A stretch of DNA of 64,000 nucleotides from Caprella mutica (taxonomy: Eukaryota; Arthropoda; Malacostraca; Amphipoda; Caprellidae). Position numbers and translations under genes: made by a program. The stretch's first letter is position 1, and every line of letters starts with the position of its first letter. Below, piece after piece: positions 35,421 to 48,070 of this stretch. The stretch lies in assembly GCA_947561585.1 (NCBI GenBank), contig CANNZV010000113.1, positions 363,999 through 427,998 of the forward strand. The letters run 5' to 3'. A model generated the notes under the pieces. The model was given only the letters and a program-made list of their open reading frames with translations. It did no database searches and had not been told where the DNA came from.

Positions 35421-35428
35421 CTTTTATA
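35421..35428 (-). promoter_or_regulatory. TATA box of cuticle copy 3
   Basis: TATAAAAG at the usual 75 bp from the ATG, with CACCTG, TAATTA and GTGACGTGG upstream. Homology to the other promoters stops about 120 bp further on, where inserted DNA begins. Confidence 0.75.
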
Positions 35429-35564
35429 CTCACCTCAGCACTTAATTAGGCAGGTGAGGAGACCACGTCACGCCATGTGAGTAGTCTTTCAGTCTCCAAT
35501 TCAGTCACTTTTGTCTACAACCAGATTTAGAAATATAGCAATGGTTCAGGTTTTTTGTTAAAAA

Positions 35565-36985
35565 AAATAAATCACTCTAAAATCATATATAGGACAATTG
35601 AAGAAGATAAAATTGTAATAAACTGTTTATTAATTGGTATAATAAAAATAGATATACATTTTATGAATTATCTAACCTGCTAAACCCCTAATTTTCTCTT
35701 TAAATTTGTTCCCTTTCTTACGTCACGTCACAAATCACTCAATTGTCACTACCTATCAATATTAGTATTCCACGGACATTCCGTCCACGAATTGCTTATT
35801 TTGTATTTTATAGTGTCCATATGGAATATATTTCATATTATTTTTCACCATTTAGCCAGGTGTAAATATATTATAATATAATAGTGACTAAAGCCGTAGG
35901 GATATGAACACATAATAAATGTTAATCTATCGATTACAGTTATAAAATTAGATATGCTACACGAGTTGACTGTATCTTTAAGTTATTCACCTCGTTTAAT
36001 ATTTTGTATAAATTAATGAGTTATGATTTTCTACAATTTAGAACTGAAATAACAGTGTCCTAACAGGAATAAATGTGTGGATACGTAGGAATTAAAGTAA
36101 TTACAATAGAGGTAAATAGTAATTATTATAAATGTATAAGTCCGAAAATATGAAACAGTCCAATAACACGGACGTTTTTACGTTTAAAAAATTAAACAAA
36201 ACACTAAAGAGTACCAACACTATATAGTTAAATTTTTTATATCACTTGTTTAGTAGTATATTATATACATGCATATTATTATGTAAGTAATTTATGTAGT
36301 CACTGTTAAAAATATACTGCTATAAAAATCTAATTTCAGAAACAATATTGCAACTATTTACCTAATCTGAATACTACTATTGATGATTATTTTAGTTACA
36401 GTGAAATCTACACCACTAAAAGTGTCTCCATTATCTCGTTTTCTATATTTATATAATGTAATAATATCGAGACATGCATGGTAATTATTACAGATCTTAT
36501 AAGACTCGGGTGTAATAAAAGCAAGCCCTGCCTGTATATCATTAAAAAAGTATGCACCTTCATTATTTTACTGATGCTGGTCAGCAGGAGAAAAAGATTG
36601 CAATAAGAATTTAGGCAAAGACCATACATTTCTAATTACCATCAACAAAGGGTGTTTTCTACTTCTATGTTGCAGAATATATTTAAACAATAAATAGTAT
36701 AAAATGTATACACATAATAAATAAAATACAAAATAAAGCAATTCGAAGACCAATTGTCCGTGGACGAATAGTCCGTGGACGAAATGTCCGTGTACGTCTA
36801 GTAGGGTAGGTAAGGTTTGTGAACTGTTGTCACAAATCGAGTGATTTGTGATCGGGATGTTAACAATGCAACACACATAAATAGAAAATTAAGGTTAAGC
36901 AGTGTGAATAACATGAATGGATTCGTCACTGCTTTTTTTATATTGGAAATAAATAAACAGTTTTAACAATATTACGTTCTTTAAT
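35565..36985 (-). mobile_element. Reverse copy of the 725-bp TIR element, split by a nested foldback
   Basis: 35565-35769 matches the right half of 32205-32929 in reverse (CACTCTAAAATCATAT, then GCTAAACCCCTAA, then CCTATCAATATT). 36797-36985 matches its left half (CTAGTAGGGTAGGTA, TGTTGTCACAAATCGAGTGA, CACAC(A)TAAAT). Both outer TIR ends are truncated at the same internal position (CAATTGAA). The interruption is the nested element at 35770-36796. Confidence 0.75.
35770..36796. mobile_element. Nested foldback element with 15-bp iterated termini
   Basis: 1027 bp. The right end has three consecutive 15-mers at 36748-36792 (GACGAATAGTCCGTG type). The left end has the complementary CACGGACATTCCGTCCACG, then TTGCTTATTTTGTATTTTAT, which pairs with ATAAAATACAAAATAAAGCA on the right. 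The core is AT-rich without a gene. Size, 15-bp period and motif layout parallel the element at 2275-3296. Confidence 0.75.
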
Positions 36986-37240
36986 TGTCTTGTCCTTGGA
37001 AATGGTCTGTCAAGAACTGCTTACCCACACGTGTACAACTAGGTGGCCCACCCTCTTGAATCCACCACATTCTGCATCGTATAATGTCATATTGCAGTGG
37101 CTTGAAAAGTTCGCCATACTTGACAGAAACATTCCTAGGACGAGTTATTAGCAGTGGCACTAACACTTTCAGGCCAGCACACAGTCCAAACCTCATGCAA
37201 TTCTCTTGATTTTCATTTCTGGGCCGCTGCACAAATAATT
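36981..37240 (-). pseudogene. Fossil mariner-type transposase fragment
   Basis: An 83-codon minus frame contains NVSVKYGELFKPLQYD, then WWIQEGGPPSCTRVGKQFLT and DHFQGQD. This follows the order of DDE transposases around the second Asp (WFQQDGAPPH...V..FL...F), with Asp replaced by Glu. It abuts the reversed TIR element, but I cannot tell whether it belonged to it. Confidence 0.5.
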
Positions 37241-39590
37241 GTCTGCTCGGTGTGAAGCTGTTTGCTTCAAATTAGGACTCTGCAACCATTGTGGGGGTGA
37301 CAAAGAACGTCTTGAAGCGCTGAAGACTTGGCCTAGATCACCAGAGTTTGTCAACGGCCAATTTCACCACTTTCTGTACATAGCCAATTTAGATGACTTT
37401 CTTCTTCTTCCACAGGGGCTTATAGGGACTAGATATCTGTAGTCCCTAGCTGGAACAAATAGATGTACTTTCATTGGGTTTCAAATAATTTTGTAATGCA
37501 TGAATTGTTAGTACCAAACTATATCTTCTAAAAAAGTATTTGATTCCTTTAGATTCTTATTTCAAATATTTCCAGTGGGGGATCAAAGAGTTGCATTAAG
37601 AAAAAACACACTGCTTTAATAATTATATATATGGGAAAATTATCACAGTACATCAATATAAAATTTTCCTTCTAAATCTGGAACATAAAATTATAATGAA
37701 TTATGAAGTCTATGCGAGATTCACCATAAATTTAGCTATACATATAGGATATACAAGGTGAAACAACGTAGTTTTCCATATTTTAAACTATAGTAACTTC
37801 CTTAATATCAATTTGATTTCTGTTCGGTTTGTTTTAAAAGAATCTCATTATTTGGGATTTTGATTAGTTATGTTTATATTTAAAGGTCCTCTCCACTCTA
37901 AATTAAAATTTCTCTAAAAAATGCTTTAAATTAGTAGAGCTTAGGTTATATAACATAAAACAGCTAACAGAAAAGAAATTAATCAAGTATTTGATTCGTA
38001 TTTAATTATGTAAGAAATATTCACACCGACTTTAAGATTGAGTAGAAAGAAAGTGTCTAAAATGAACTTTATATTGTGTTTCGTAAATTAAATGGCAATT
38101 AGGTATTTAGGTACCAATTTGTTTTCTCTAGGGTAATGGTATTTAGCTAACGGTATAGGTAGCAATCTATATAATAGTCTAAAAGCTTTGTAGGACTTTG
38201 TTATTGTTTGGAATTTGTCGGCAATTAATCATACTTTTCTTTGCTTCAATTTCGGAAGGTAGAATTTTTTCAAGAATAACATAAATTACATTTTATAATA
38301 AAAATATAGAACCAGATTTGAAATGGTTTGTAGATTTATGACCAGCAACCTTAGTTCTAATGAATAGATTAATAAAAAATTAGAGTTGAGAGGAACTTTA
38401 ACCTTATATAGGTACATTATATTTCATTCTGGTGGCCATTGTTTTGCATGACTGGATTTAGACGATTCTGGAATGAGACCGTAGTGTTATGCAATATTTC
38501 CACATGTGTCGTCACATTTGCCGAGACACACCTCAATGATTCCGCGGTTGAGGCTGGATCAGCTGCCGGGCTGCGAAGAATCCTAAACGTCAGAAATAAT
38601 CCGCCCTTGGAGATCTCAAATATTTGAGCTAATTGCTATAGAAACCAGATGAGCGTACGATAGTACGACCTCCTTATTCATGAAGCCAATAGGTAGAAGC
38701 TTTGTTGAGATAACGGACGATCAAAGTGAGTCTGCCTGGTTCCAACAAGGAGTTGCTATTGCAATCCAGAGAGAGAATGCCTTTATAGCATCCTCTCAGC
38801 AGCGATTGAGAGGTTTTAGGCCCGTCGAGTTCACCCCTTCCGGGTGTTTGCAACCCCGGATATCGTAAGTTCCTGATTTATTGAGTTTGATGAACTTCAC
38901 TCTTGATGAATCCTCACAGAAAGAAAGTACAAGATGTAAGATTATGTGATCTTGGAGGCCACTTATTTTGTCATATGAATCTATCTGAACCAATGTGGTG
39001 GAGATCAATCTGTCAGAAAAGGAAATATGTCTGAAACTGATAAAATCGAAAAAAGCAAACCAGAAGACAAACTGGAGTCTGATATCATAATTAATATTTG
39101 TATCAATGAAAACGAAGCCGAAAATGACCCCCATCACTTAGGGTCACCCACACGGTTGTTGGAGGTGAATGAAGTGACTTCTCTGCTGTCCAGTAAGTGT
39201 TAGTAGTGCACCAGTAAAGACAACTGTTAGTGTTTACTCTCCATCATCAGAAACGATGAGGTGCTGAAGAAAATTCTGCGATATTTATTTCTTGCGGCAT
39301 GGACGTTAGTGTGAAGTTTTTGGACAATAAAGAAAGATACGCATATAATGAATATATTCCCAAGTCTTGAGAAACTTGTAAAGCAAACCGAATGAAAATT
39401 GAACCAATATTGAAGGAGTTTATAATGTGGAAAACTCCGATGTTTTAACCTGTTGTGTTACTAAAAAACACAACTGTCGTGTTCTTTGATCCATTGAAAT
39501 CATCGTTTAATATTTATAGCTTCTAACGAAAAAATTTAAAATTTCTATTTGATATTTTGTTTCTATAAAATTAATAGTTGTGAAATTATA
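37241..39590. other. Diverged, array-free flank of spacer 3
   Basis: No minisatellite. Patches align with the far-side flanks of the other spacers but are strongly diverged: 37628-37866 (AATTATCACAG, ATTATGAATTATGAAGTC, TGGGATTT), 38431-38510 (TGTTTTGCATGACTG, TCTGGAATGA) and about 39080-39190 (ATCAATGAAAACG, GAAGTGA, TTCTCTGCTGTCCAG). An inserted segment at about 38510-38880 is less AT-rich and carries a 62-codon frame (AWFQQGVAIAIQRENAF) faintly like a transposase block. An 8-bp inverted repeat (AGGGACTA/TAGTCCCT) lies at 37426-37449. Confidence 0.55.
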
Positions 39591-39767
39591 AATGAAAAAA
39601 CATGTATTTTGTAATCGTTTTATTTACACTACAAATATAGTCAACAAACAATCAACAACAAAATAACAAATAAGACATCATCTCACACAGTTCATGAATT
39701 CTAATCACAGTTTGGCTTAATTAAAGTTCTTCTGAATAATATAAACACTATCATCCTAACACAAGAC

Positions 39768-41562
39768 TTAGTAAGGAGCGCCATAGCCAGTACTGGGCTT
39801 TCCACCAGATCCTCCACTTCCACCGGTGGGAGGCGCGGCATAAGAGTCTCCACCAGCTGGTCTTTTACCACCCCCTACATTCGCTGTTCCTTCGTAGGTG
39901 ACGTCAGCGACGTAACCTCCCTCAGCGGTGACGAAATATTTCACGATTTGGGTCCTACCGTCCGGAAGTAGAACTCTGTATTCACCCTGTAGCAAAATTA
40001 GAAATATTTAACATAAGATAACCTCATTAATTAAATTTTTTCTTATTTGTGTTTTGACTTCTCACCTGAGTTGTGTCTCCGTCCCTCTCTTCTCCGTGTC
40101 CGAAATTATTTCCAGAAGCGCCATCTACATTCTCATACGCGTAAGAATATTGGGCCTGAAATGGCGGGAAACATTAAATAAGGAATGGAAATGAAGTTTC
40201 CAGTGGATATTTAAACACTAAAGAGAATTAAATGATTGCGTCAGTGACGTCAAAAGATGACAGTAAAGAATAGACGTAGTTCTTTAGGTGCGAAATTCGA
40301 TGAAGGAATTTGACATCAGGGAATATAGTTAATATTCCAGGTGACAATTGATGTCTTGGGGAAACATTACTACCTGGGTTTTAATTAATAGATTAGTAGT
40401 AATAATAAAGTAAATAAATAAAATTAACTTTCTTACTAGATATCAGATGACTAATTTTACTCACAGGTGAAGTTGGGCCCTGATCTCCACCACCAAATCC
40501 ACCACTACCTCCATATCCACCACCCACTCCTCCCCCCGTTTGTATGGGGGGTGCACCGTACTGGTCGGGGAGTGCTGTAGATGAACTGATAACTAGCAGA
40601 GTCACGAGTGAGATCTGCAAGCAACAAAACAAAAAGAAATTTAGAGAAAGAATTACTAAAAGTTCTAAAGTGAACTTTAACAATAGAAAGACAAGTAAAA
40701 ATGTACAGCATTAGAGACCAGACTGGCCTCATTAGCCCAATCATTATTTTATATTTTATCGTTGAAAGCTCCTTTAAATGTTCAATTTTCTGACCAGATA
40801 TGGAATGGTTGGTCGAAATAGTCCAATCTTATTTCAATCTCTACTCTGATTGCATAGATTCACACTATGATCGCTACTAATGCTCTCTTGACAGACGTTG
40901 CAGTGCATCTTAGATTTCTTGTCTTTCTTGGAAGGACAAAGTAACAGCTCTTCTCTAATTTGTATGTTCTGCTGAATAAAATGAACAAGACGAAATTGAC
41001 ATCAGAATGAGTGGGTTGTCTTTAGCTGATATTCCTGCAAGTGACTTCACTAGTTTGAGCCAAAACGTGACCCAAAAACCCTTTGATTTCACACGGGTTG
41101 CAGAAGACCGTCTGTTAACTGATGATATAAATCTAAGTAAAGCGAAGTGTGTTGCATTATTTTTGTTGATATTTATACAATATGCTAATTGGTCATAGAC
41201 TGTAAAACACTAAGTTTCAGCAACTCAATCAGATTAATTCTTAAAGTATGCATCTATATTCCCACCAGGGTAAATGAAATCTTAGTTTTTCCCGACTTTG
41301 AAACTAGATTTATATAAAATCTACCAGATTTTATGTTTCAAATTTATTACTGTCGTGTACTATGTCTGCGGTTAATAGAGAGGAATTTACTACACACATA
41401 CAAATTATTTTGAAAACTTAGTCTACTTTCCCCACTCAATTATTATATTGTTCACGGTTTGATAGCAGTTTCTTCTTGCACAAACAAACACCATTAGTTA
41501 TTGCTAATAAAGTTGATAAGTGCATTGTAATATTGCACACTCACTGTAGTGATGAACTGCAT
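39768..41562 (-). CDS. Pro-resilin-like RR cuticle protein, copy 4
   Basis: Exons 41545-41562, 40465-40614, 40066-40155 and 39768-39986; 158 aa. VIS signal-peptide variant, full-length Gly-rich spacer, ERDGDTTQ. Its intron between exons 2 and 3 is closest to copies 1 and 6 (GCGTCAGTGACGTCAAAAG). Intron 1 and the upstream flank are of the copy 1 (alpha) type. Poly(A) signal at 39619-39624. Splice sites are canonical. Confidence 0.93.
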
Positions 41563-41636
41563 TGTAGCTGCTGATGTGAACTGACTCTGTCTATGCAGGT
41601 TGAGATTGTAATGCGACTTGTGTTCCTTTCTGTTGT

Positions 41637-41644
41637 CTTTTATA
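41637..41644 (-). promoter_or_regulatory. TATA box of cuticle copy 4
   Basis: TATAAAAG with the same spacing and upstream motifs as in the other copies. Confidence 0.75.
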
Positions 41645-41689
41645 CTCACCTCAGCACTTAATTTAGGCAGGTGAGGAGACCACGTCACG

Positions 41690-42787
41690 CCATGTTAGTA
41701 GTTTTCAGTCTCCAATTTCCGTCACATTTTACTCATTTAGTGTAAAACAAGACTTGGAACATATCCATGGTATAGGTTTTTTACAAATCGATGTTTTCAT
41801 ATATTTTTAATAGATTTATACCTTTATATATTTACATATTAACTTTATAAAACTGAAATTTTTTGAAGTTTTACAGCTGAAATTAGAGGTGATAAAAATA
41901 ACCGGAATTGATTAGGTGTGAAGAATTGTAATGCGTGATTTTATGATTTAATTAATTTTAATAACATTATTTTATTAGTGCAAAACTGTATTTATGGAAT
42001 ATAAAATAAGAATTTGATCAATAAAGTAATAGTTTATATAATTTAATGTTTCGATATTTTGGTAACATTAAATAGAATTCTCCATTTACTTCAAGGCGAT
42101 ATATGGTGAATTGTGAAATAATGTGTTTGAAAACCATTAAATTGTAGGACAATATCTTTATTCCCAATGCCTTCAATTTTTCATACTTTGTGAGCTCTTA
42201 CCCATGAATAGAACTACCAGAACTGACACATTACGGTACTTGGAGTGAAAACTAGAGAACTCGGTGTATCTAAATTCTCTCAGCTAAATATTGACTATAG
42301 TACATAAGGATGTACGGATAATATTTTCGTCAATGTACTATCAAAGAAATGAGTTAAATATTGATATCTCAAATCACAGTTTTCTAATTTCCTAATATTT
42401 TCAAATTCGCTATCGTGTACCCCGTTCCAATTAAAAAATATGTACCTATTTAGTAAAATTTATTTTTGAAAATGTGAAATTAGTATACTGTCAAAAAATC
42501 ATTACGTTATGTTTTTTTTACTGTACCTAGAAAAACTACAATTTGATTGACCAAATCATTTCTACGTACATTTAAGTTTTCTACTACGGCACTAAACCCA
42601 GCTTTTTGAATGTCCACCAATCCTGTCATGTGATCTCATGTTTATAGTTTGCTGAGTTTTGTTTTGTTTCAGTCCATTAGAGTTTCATTTCAAAACGTCA
42701 TGGATTTGTTTTTTCATTCATTCAAATATTTTTCATTCATCGAACATACATAATTCATCTATATTTAGTCACAAACAACCAGCTATG
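41690..42787. other. Promoter-side flank, type alpha, copy 4
   Basis: Aligns with 17990-19140 throughout. It lacks the short GACACGGTACATTCAGG segment present in the other flanks, and also lacks about 30 bp (ACATTTATGCCCCCAC) next to the array. Confidence 0.7.
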
Positions 42788-43730
42788 TATCACTCTCCTA
42801 GCAACTGCTCTATCACTCTCCTAGCAACTGCTCTATCACTCTCCTAGCAACTGCTCTATCACTCTCCAAGCAACCGCTCTATCACTCTCCTAGCAACTGC
42901 TCTATCACTCTCCTAGCAACTACTCTATCACTCTCCTAGCAACTACTCTATCACTCTCCAAGCAACCGCTCCATCACTCTCCTAGCAACTGCTCTATCAC
43001 TCTCCTAGCAACTACTCTATCACTCTCCAAGCAACCGCTCTATCACTCTCCTAGCAACTGCTCTATCACTCTCCTAGCAACTGCTCTATCACTCTCATAG
43101 CAACTACTCTATCACTCTCCAAGCAACCGCTCTATCACTCTCCTAGCAATTGCTCTATCACTCTCATAGCAACTGCTCTATCACTCTCCTAGAAACTGCT
43201 CTATCACTCTCCTAGCAACTACTCTATCACTCTCCAAGCAACCGCTCCATCACTCTCCTAGCAACTGCTCTATCACTCTCCTAGCAACTACTCTATCACT
43301 CTCCAAGCAACCGTTCTATCACTCTCCTAGCAACTGCTCTATCACTCTCCTAGCAACTGCTCTATCACTCTCCTAGCAACTACTCTATCACTCTCCAAGC
43401 AACCGCTCTATCACTCTCCTAGCAATTGCTCTATCACTCTCATAGCAACTGCTCTATCACTCTCATAGCAACTGCTCTATCACTCTCCTAACAACTGCTC
43501 TATCACTCTCCTAGCAACTACTCTATCACTCTCCTAGCAACTACTCTATCACTCTCCAAGCAACCGCTCTATCACTCTCCTAGCAACTGCTCTATCACTC
43601 TCCTAGCAACTACTCTATCACTCTCCAAGCAACCGCTCTATCACTCTCCTAGCAATTGCTCTATCACTCTCCTAGCAATTGCTCTATCACTCTCATAGCA
43701 ACTGCTCTATCACTCTCATAGCAACTGCTC

Positions 43731-45740
43731 CATCACTCTCCTAGCAGCTGCTCTATCACTCTCCTAGCAACTACTCTATCACTCTCCTAGCAACTACTCT
43801 ATCACTCTCCAAGCAACCGCTCTATCACTCTCCTAGCAACTGCTCTATCACTCTCCTAGCAACTACTCTATCACTCTCCAAGCAACCGCTCTATCACTCT
43901 CCTAGCAATTGCTCTATCACTCTCCTAGCAACCGCTCTATCACTCTCCTAGCAACTGCTCTATCACTCTCCTAGCAACTACTCTATCACTCTCCAAGCAA
44001 CCGCTCTATCACTCTCCTAGCAATTGCTCTATCACTCTCCTAGCAACTGCTCTATCACTCTCCTAGCAACTGCTCTATCACTCTCCTAGCAATTGCTCTA
44101 TCACTCTCCTACCAATTGCTCTATCACTCTCCTAGCAACTGCTCTATCACTCTCCTAGCAACTGCTCTATCACTCTACTAGCAACTGCTCTATCACTCTC
44201 CTAGCAACTGCTCTATCACTCTCCTAGCAACTGCTCTATCACTCTACTAGCAACTGCTCTATCACTCTCCTAGCAACTGCTCTATCACTCTACTAGCAAC
44301 TGCTCTATCACTCTCCTAGCAACTGCTCTATCACTCTCCTAGCAACTGCTCTATCACTCTCCTAGCAACTGCTCTATCACTCTCCTACCAATTGCTCTAT
44401 CACTCTCCTAGCAACTGCTCCATCACTCTCCTAGCAGCTGCTCTATCACTCTCCTAGCAACTACTCTATCATTCTCCTAGCAACTACTCTATCACTCTCC
44501 AAGCAACCGCTCTATCACTCTCCTAGCAACTGCTCTATCACTCTCCTAGCAACTACTCTATCACTCTCCAAGCAACCGCTCTATCACTCTCCCAGCAATT
44601 GCTCTATCACTCTCCTAGCAACCGCTCTATCACTCTCCTAGCAACTGCTCTATCACTCTCCTAGCAACTACTCTATCACTCTCCAAGCAACCACTCTATC
44701 ACTCTCCTAGCAATTGCTCTATCACTCTCCTAGCAACTGCTCTATCACTCTCCTAGCAACTGCTCTATCACTCTCCTAGCAATTGCTCTATCACTCTCCT
44801 ACCAATTGCTCTATTACTCTCCTAGCAACTGCTCTATCACTCTCCTAGCAACTGCTCTATCACTCTACTAGCAACTGCTCTATCACTCTCCTAGCAACTG
44901 CTCTATCACTCTCCTAGCAACTGCTCTATCACTCTACTAGCAACTGCTCTATCACTCTCCTAGCAACTGCTCTATCACTCTACTAGCAACTGCTCTATCA
45001 CTCTCCTAGCAACTGCTCTATCACTCTCCTAGCAACTGCTCTATCACTCTCCTAGCAACTGCTCTATCACTCTCCTACCAATTGCTCTATCACTCTCCTA
45101 GCAACTGCTCCATCACTCTCCTAGCAGCTGCTCTATCACTCTCCTAGCAACTACTCTATCACTCTCCTAGCAACTACTCTATCACTCTCCAAGCAACCGC
45201 TCTATCACTCTCCTAGCAACTGCTCTATCACTCTCCTAGCAACTACTCTATCACTCTCCAAGCAACCGCTCTATCACTCTCCTAGCAATTGCTCTATCAC
45301 TCTCCTAGCAACCGCTCTATCACTCTCCTAGCAACTGCTCTATCACTCTCCTAGCAACTACTCTATCACTCTCCAAGCAACCGCTCTATCACTCTCCTAG
45401 CAATTGCTCTATCACTCTCCTAGCAACTGCTCTATCACTCTCCTAGCAACTGCTCTATCACTCTCCTAGCAACTGCTCTATCACTCTCCTAGCAATTGCT
45501 CTATCACTCTCCTACCAATTGCTCTATCACTCTCCTAGCAACTGCTCTATCACTCTCCTAGCAACTGCTCTATCACTCTACTAGCAACTGCTCTATCACT
45601 CTCCTAGCAACTGCTCTATCACTCTCCTAGCAACTGCTCTATCACTCTACTAGCAACTGCTCTATCACTCTCCTAGCAACTGCTCTATCACTCTACTAGC
45701 AACTGCTCTATCACTCTCCTAGCAACTGCTCTATCACTCT
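43731..45740 (+). repeat. 690-bp higher-order repeat within array 3
   Basis: The rare variant pair CATCACTCTC then CTAGCAGCTG starts at 43731, 44421 and 45111, exactly 690 bp (30 units) apart. The rare CTACCAATTG variant recurs at about 44109/44799 and 44383/45073 with the same 690-bp spacing. A third copy is one unit longer. Confidence 0.9.
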
Positions 45741-48070
45741 CCTAGCAACTGCTATATCACTCTCCAACCAACTGCTATATCACTCTCCTAGCAACTGCTC
45801 TATCACTCTCCAACCTACTGCTCTATCACTCTCCTAGCAACTGCTCTATCACTCTCCTAACAACTGCTGTATCACTCTCCTAGCAACTGCTCTATCACTC
45901 TCCTAGCAACTGCTCTATCACTCTCCTAGCAACTGCTCTATCACTCTCCTAGCAACTGCTCTATCACTCTCCTAGCAACTGCTCTATCACTCTCCTAGCA
46001 ACTGCTCTATCACTCTCCTAGCAACTGGTCTATCACTCTCCTAGTAACTGCTCCATCACTCTCCTAGCAACTGCTCTAAAACTCTCCTAGCAACTGGTCT
46101 ATCACTCTCCTAGTAACTGCTCTATCACTCTCCTAACAACTGCTCTATCACTCTCCTAGCAACTGCTCTATCACTTTCCTAGCAACTGCTCTATCACTCT
46201 CCTAGCAACTGCTCTATCACTCTCCTAGCAACTGCTCTATCACTCTCCTAGCAACTGCTCTATCACTCTCAAACCAACTGCTCTATCACTCTCCTAACAA
46301 CTGCTCTATCATTCTCCTAGCAACTGCTCTATCACTCTCCTAGCAACTGCTCTATCACTCTCCTAACAACTGCTCTATCACTATACTAGCAACTGCTCTA
46401 TCACTTTCCTAGCAACTGCTCTATCACTCTCCTAGCAACTGCTCTATCACTCTCCTAGCAACTGCTCTATCACTCTCCTAGCAACTGCTCTATCACTCTC
46501 CTAGCAACTGGTCTATCACTCTCCTAGCAACTGCTCTATCACTCTCCTAGCAACTGCTCTGTCACTCTCCTAGCAACTGCTCTATCACTCTCCTAGCAAC
46601 TGCTCTATCACTCTCCAACCAACTGCTCAATCACTCTCCTAGCAACTGCTCTATCACTCTCCTAACAACTGCTGTATCACTCTCCTAGCAACTGCTCTAT
46701 CACTCTCCTAGCAACTGCTCTATCACTCTCCTAGCAACTGCTCTATCACTCTCCTAGCAACTGCTCTATCACTTTCCTAGCAAATGCTCTATCACTATAC
46801 TAGCAACTGCTCTATCACTCTCCTAGCAACTGCTCTATCACTCTCCTAGCAACTGGTCTATCACTCTCCTAGTAACTGCTCTATCACTCTCCTAGCAACT
46901 GCTCTATCACTCTCCTAGCAACTGGTCTATCACTCTCCTAGTAACTGCTCTATCACTCTACTAACAACTGCTCTATCACTCTCCTAGCAACTGCTCTATC
47001 ACTATACTAGCAACTGCTCTATCACTCTCCTAGCAACTGCTCTATCACTCTCCTAGCAACTGGTCTATCACTCTCCTAGTAACTGCTCTATCACTCTCCT
47101 AGCAACTGCTCTATCACTCTCCTAGCAACTGCTCTATAACTCTCCTAGCAACTGCTCTATCACTCTCCTAGCAACTGCTCTATCACTCTCCTAGCAACTG
47201 CTCTATCACTCTCCTAGCAACTGCTCTATCACTATACTAGCAACTGCTCTATCACTCTCCTAGCAACTGCTCTATCACTCTCCTAGCAACTGGCAACTGC
47301 TCTATCACTCTCCTAGCAACTGCTCTATCACTCTCCTAGCAACTGCTCTGTCACTCTCCCAGCAACTGCTCTATCACTCTCCTAACAACTGCTCTATCAC
47401 TCTCCTAGCAACTGCTCTATCACTCTCCTTGCAACTACTCTATCACTCTCCTAACAACTGCTTTATCACTCTCCTAGCAACTGCTCTATCACTCTCCTAG
47501 CAACTGCTGTATCACTCTCCCAACAACTGCTCTATCACTCTCCTAGCAACTGCTCTATCACTCTCCTAGCAACTGGTCTATCACTCTCCTAGCAACTGGT
47601 CTATCACTCTCCTAGCAACTGGTCTATCACTCTCCTAGCAACTGGTCTATCACTCTCCTAGCAACTGGTCTATCACTCTCCTAGCAACTGCTCTATCACT
47701 CTCCTAGCAACTGCTCTATCACTCTCCTAGCAACTGCTCTATCACTCTCCTAGCAACTGCTCTATCACTCTCCTAACAAATGCTCTATCACTCTCCTATC
47801 AACTGCTCTATCACTCTCCTAGCAACTGCTCTATCACTCTCCAACCAACTGCTCTATCACTCTCCTAGCAACTGCTCTATCACTCTCCTAACAACTGCTC
47901 TATCACTCTCCTAGCAACTGCTCTATCACTCTCCTAACAACTGCTCTATCACTCTCCTAGCAACTGCTCTATCACTCTCCAACCAACTGCTGTATCACTC
48001 TCCTAGCAACTGCTCTATCACTCTCCTAGCAACTGCTCTATCACTCTCCTAGCAACTGCTCTATCACTTT

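Noticed and set aside
38680..38868. 62-codon frame with AWFQQGVAIAIQRENAF
   Set aside because: The resemblance to a transposase FQQDGA block is weak and the catalytic Asp is missing. It is noted only as part of the spacer 3 insert.
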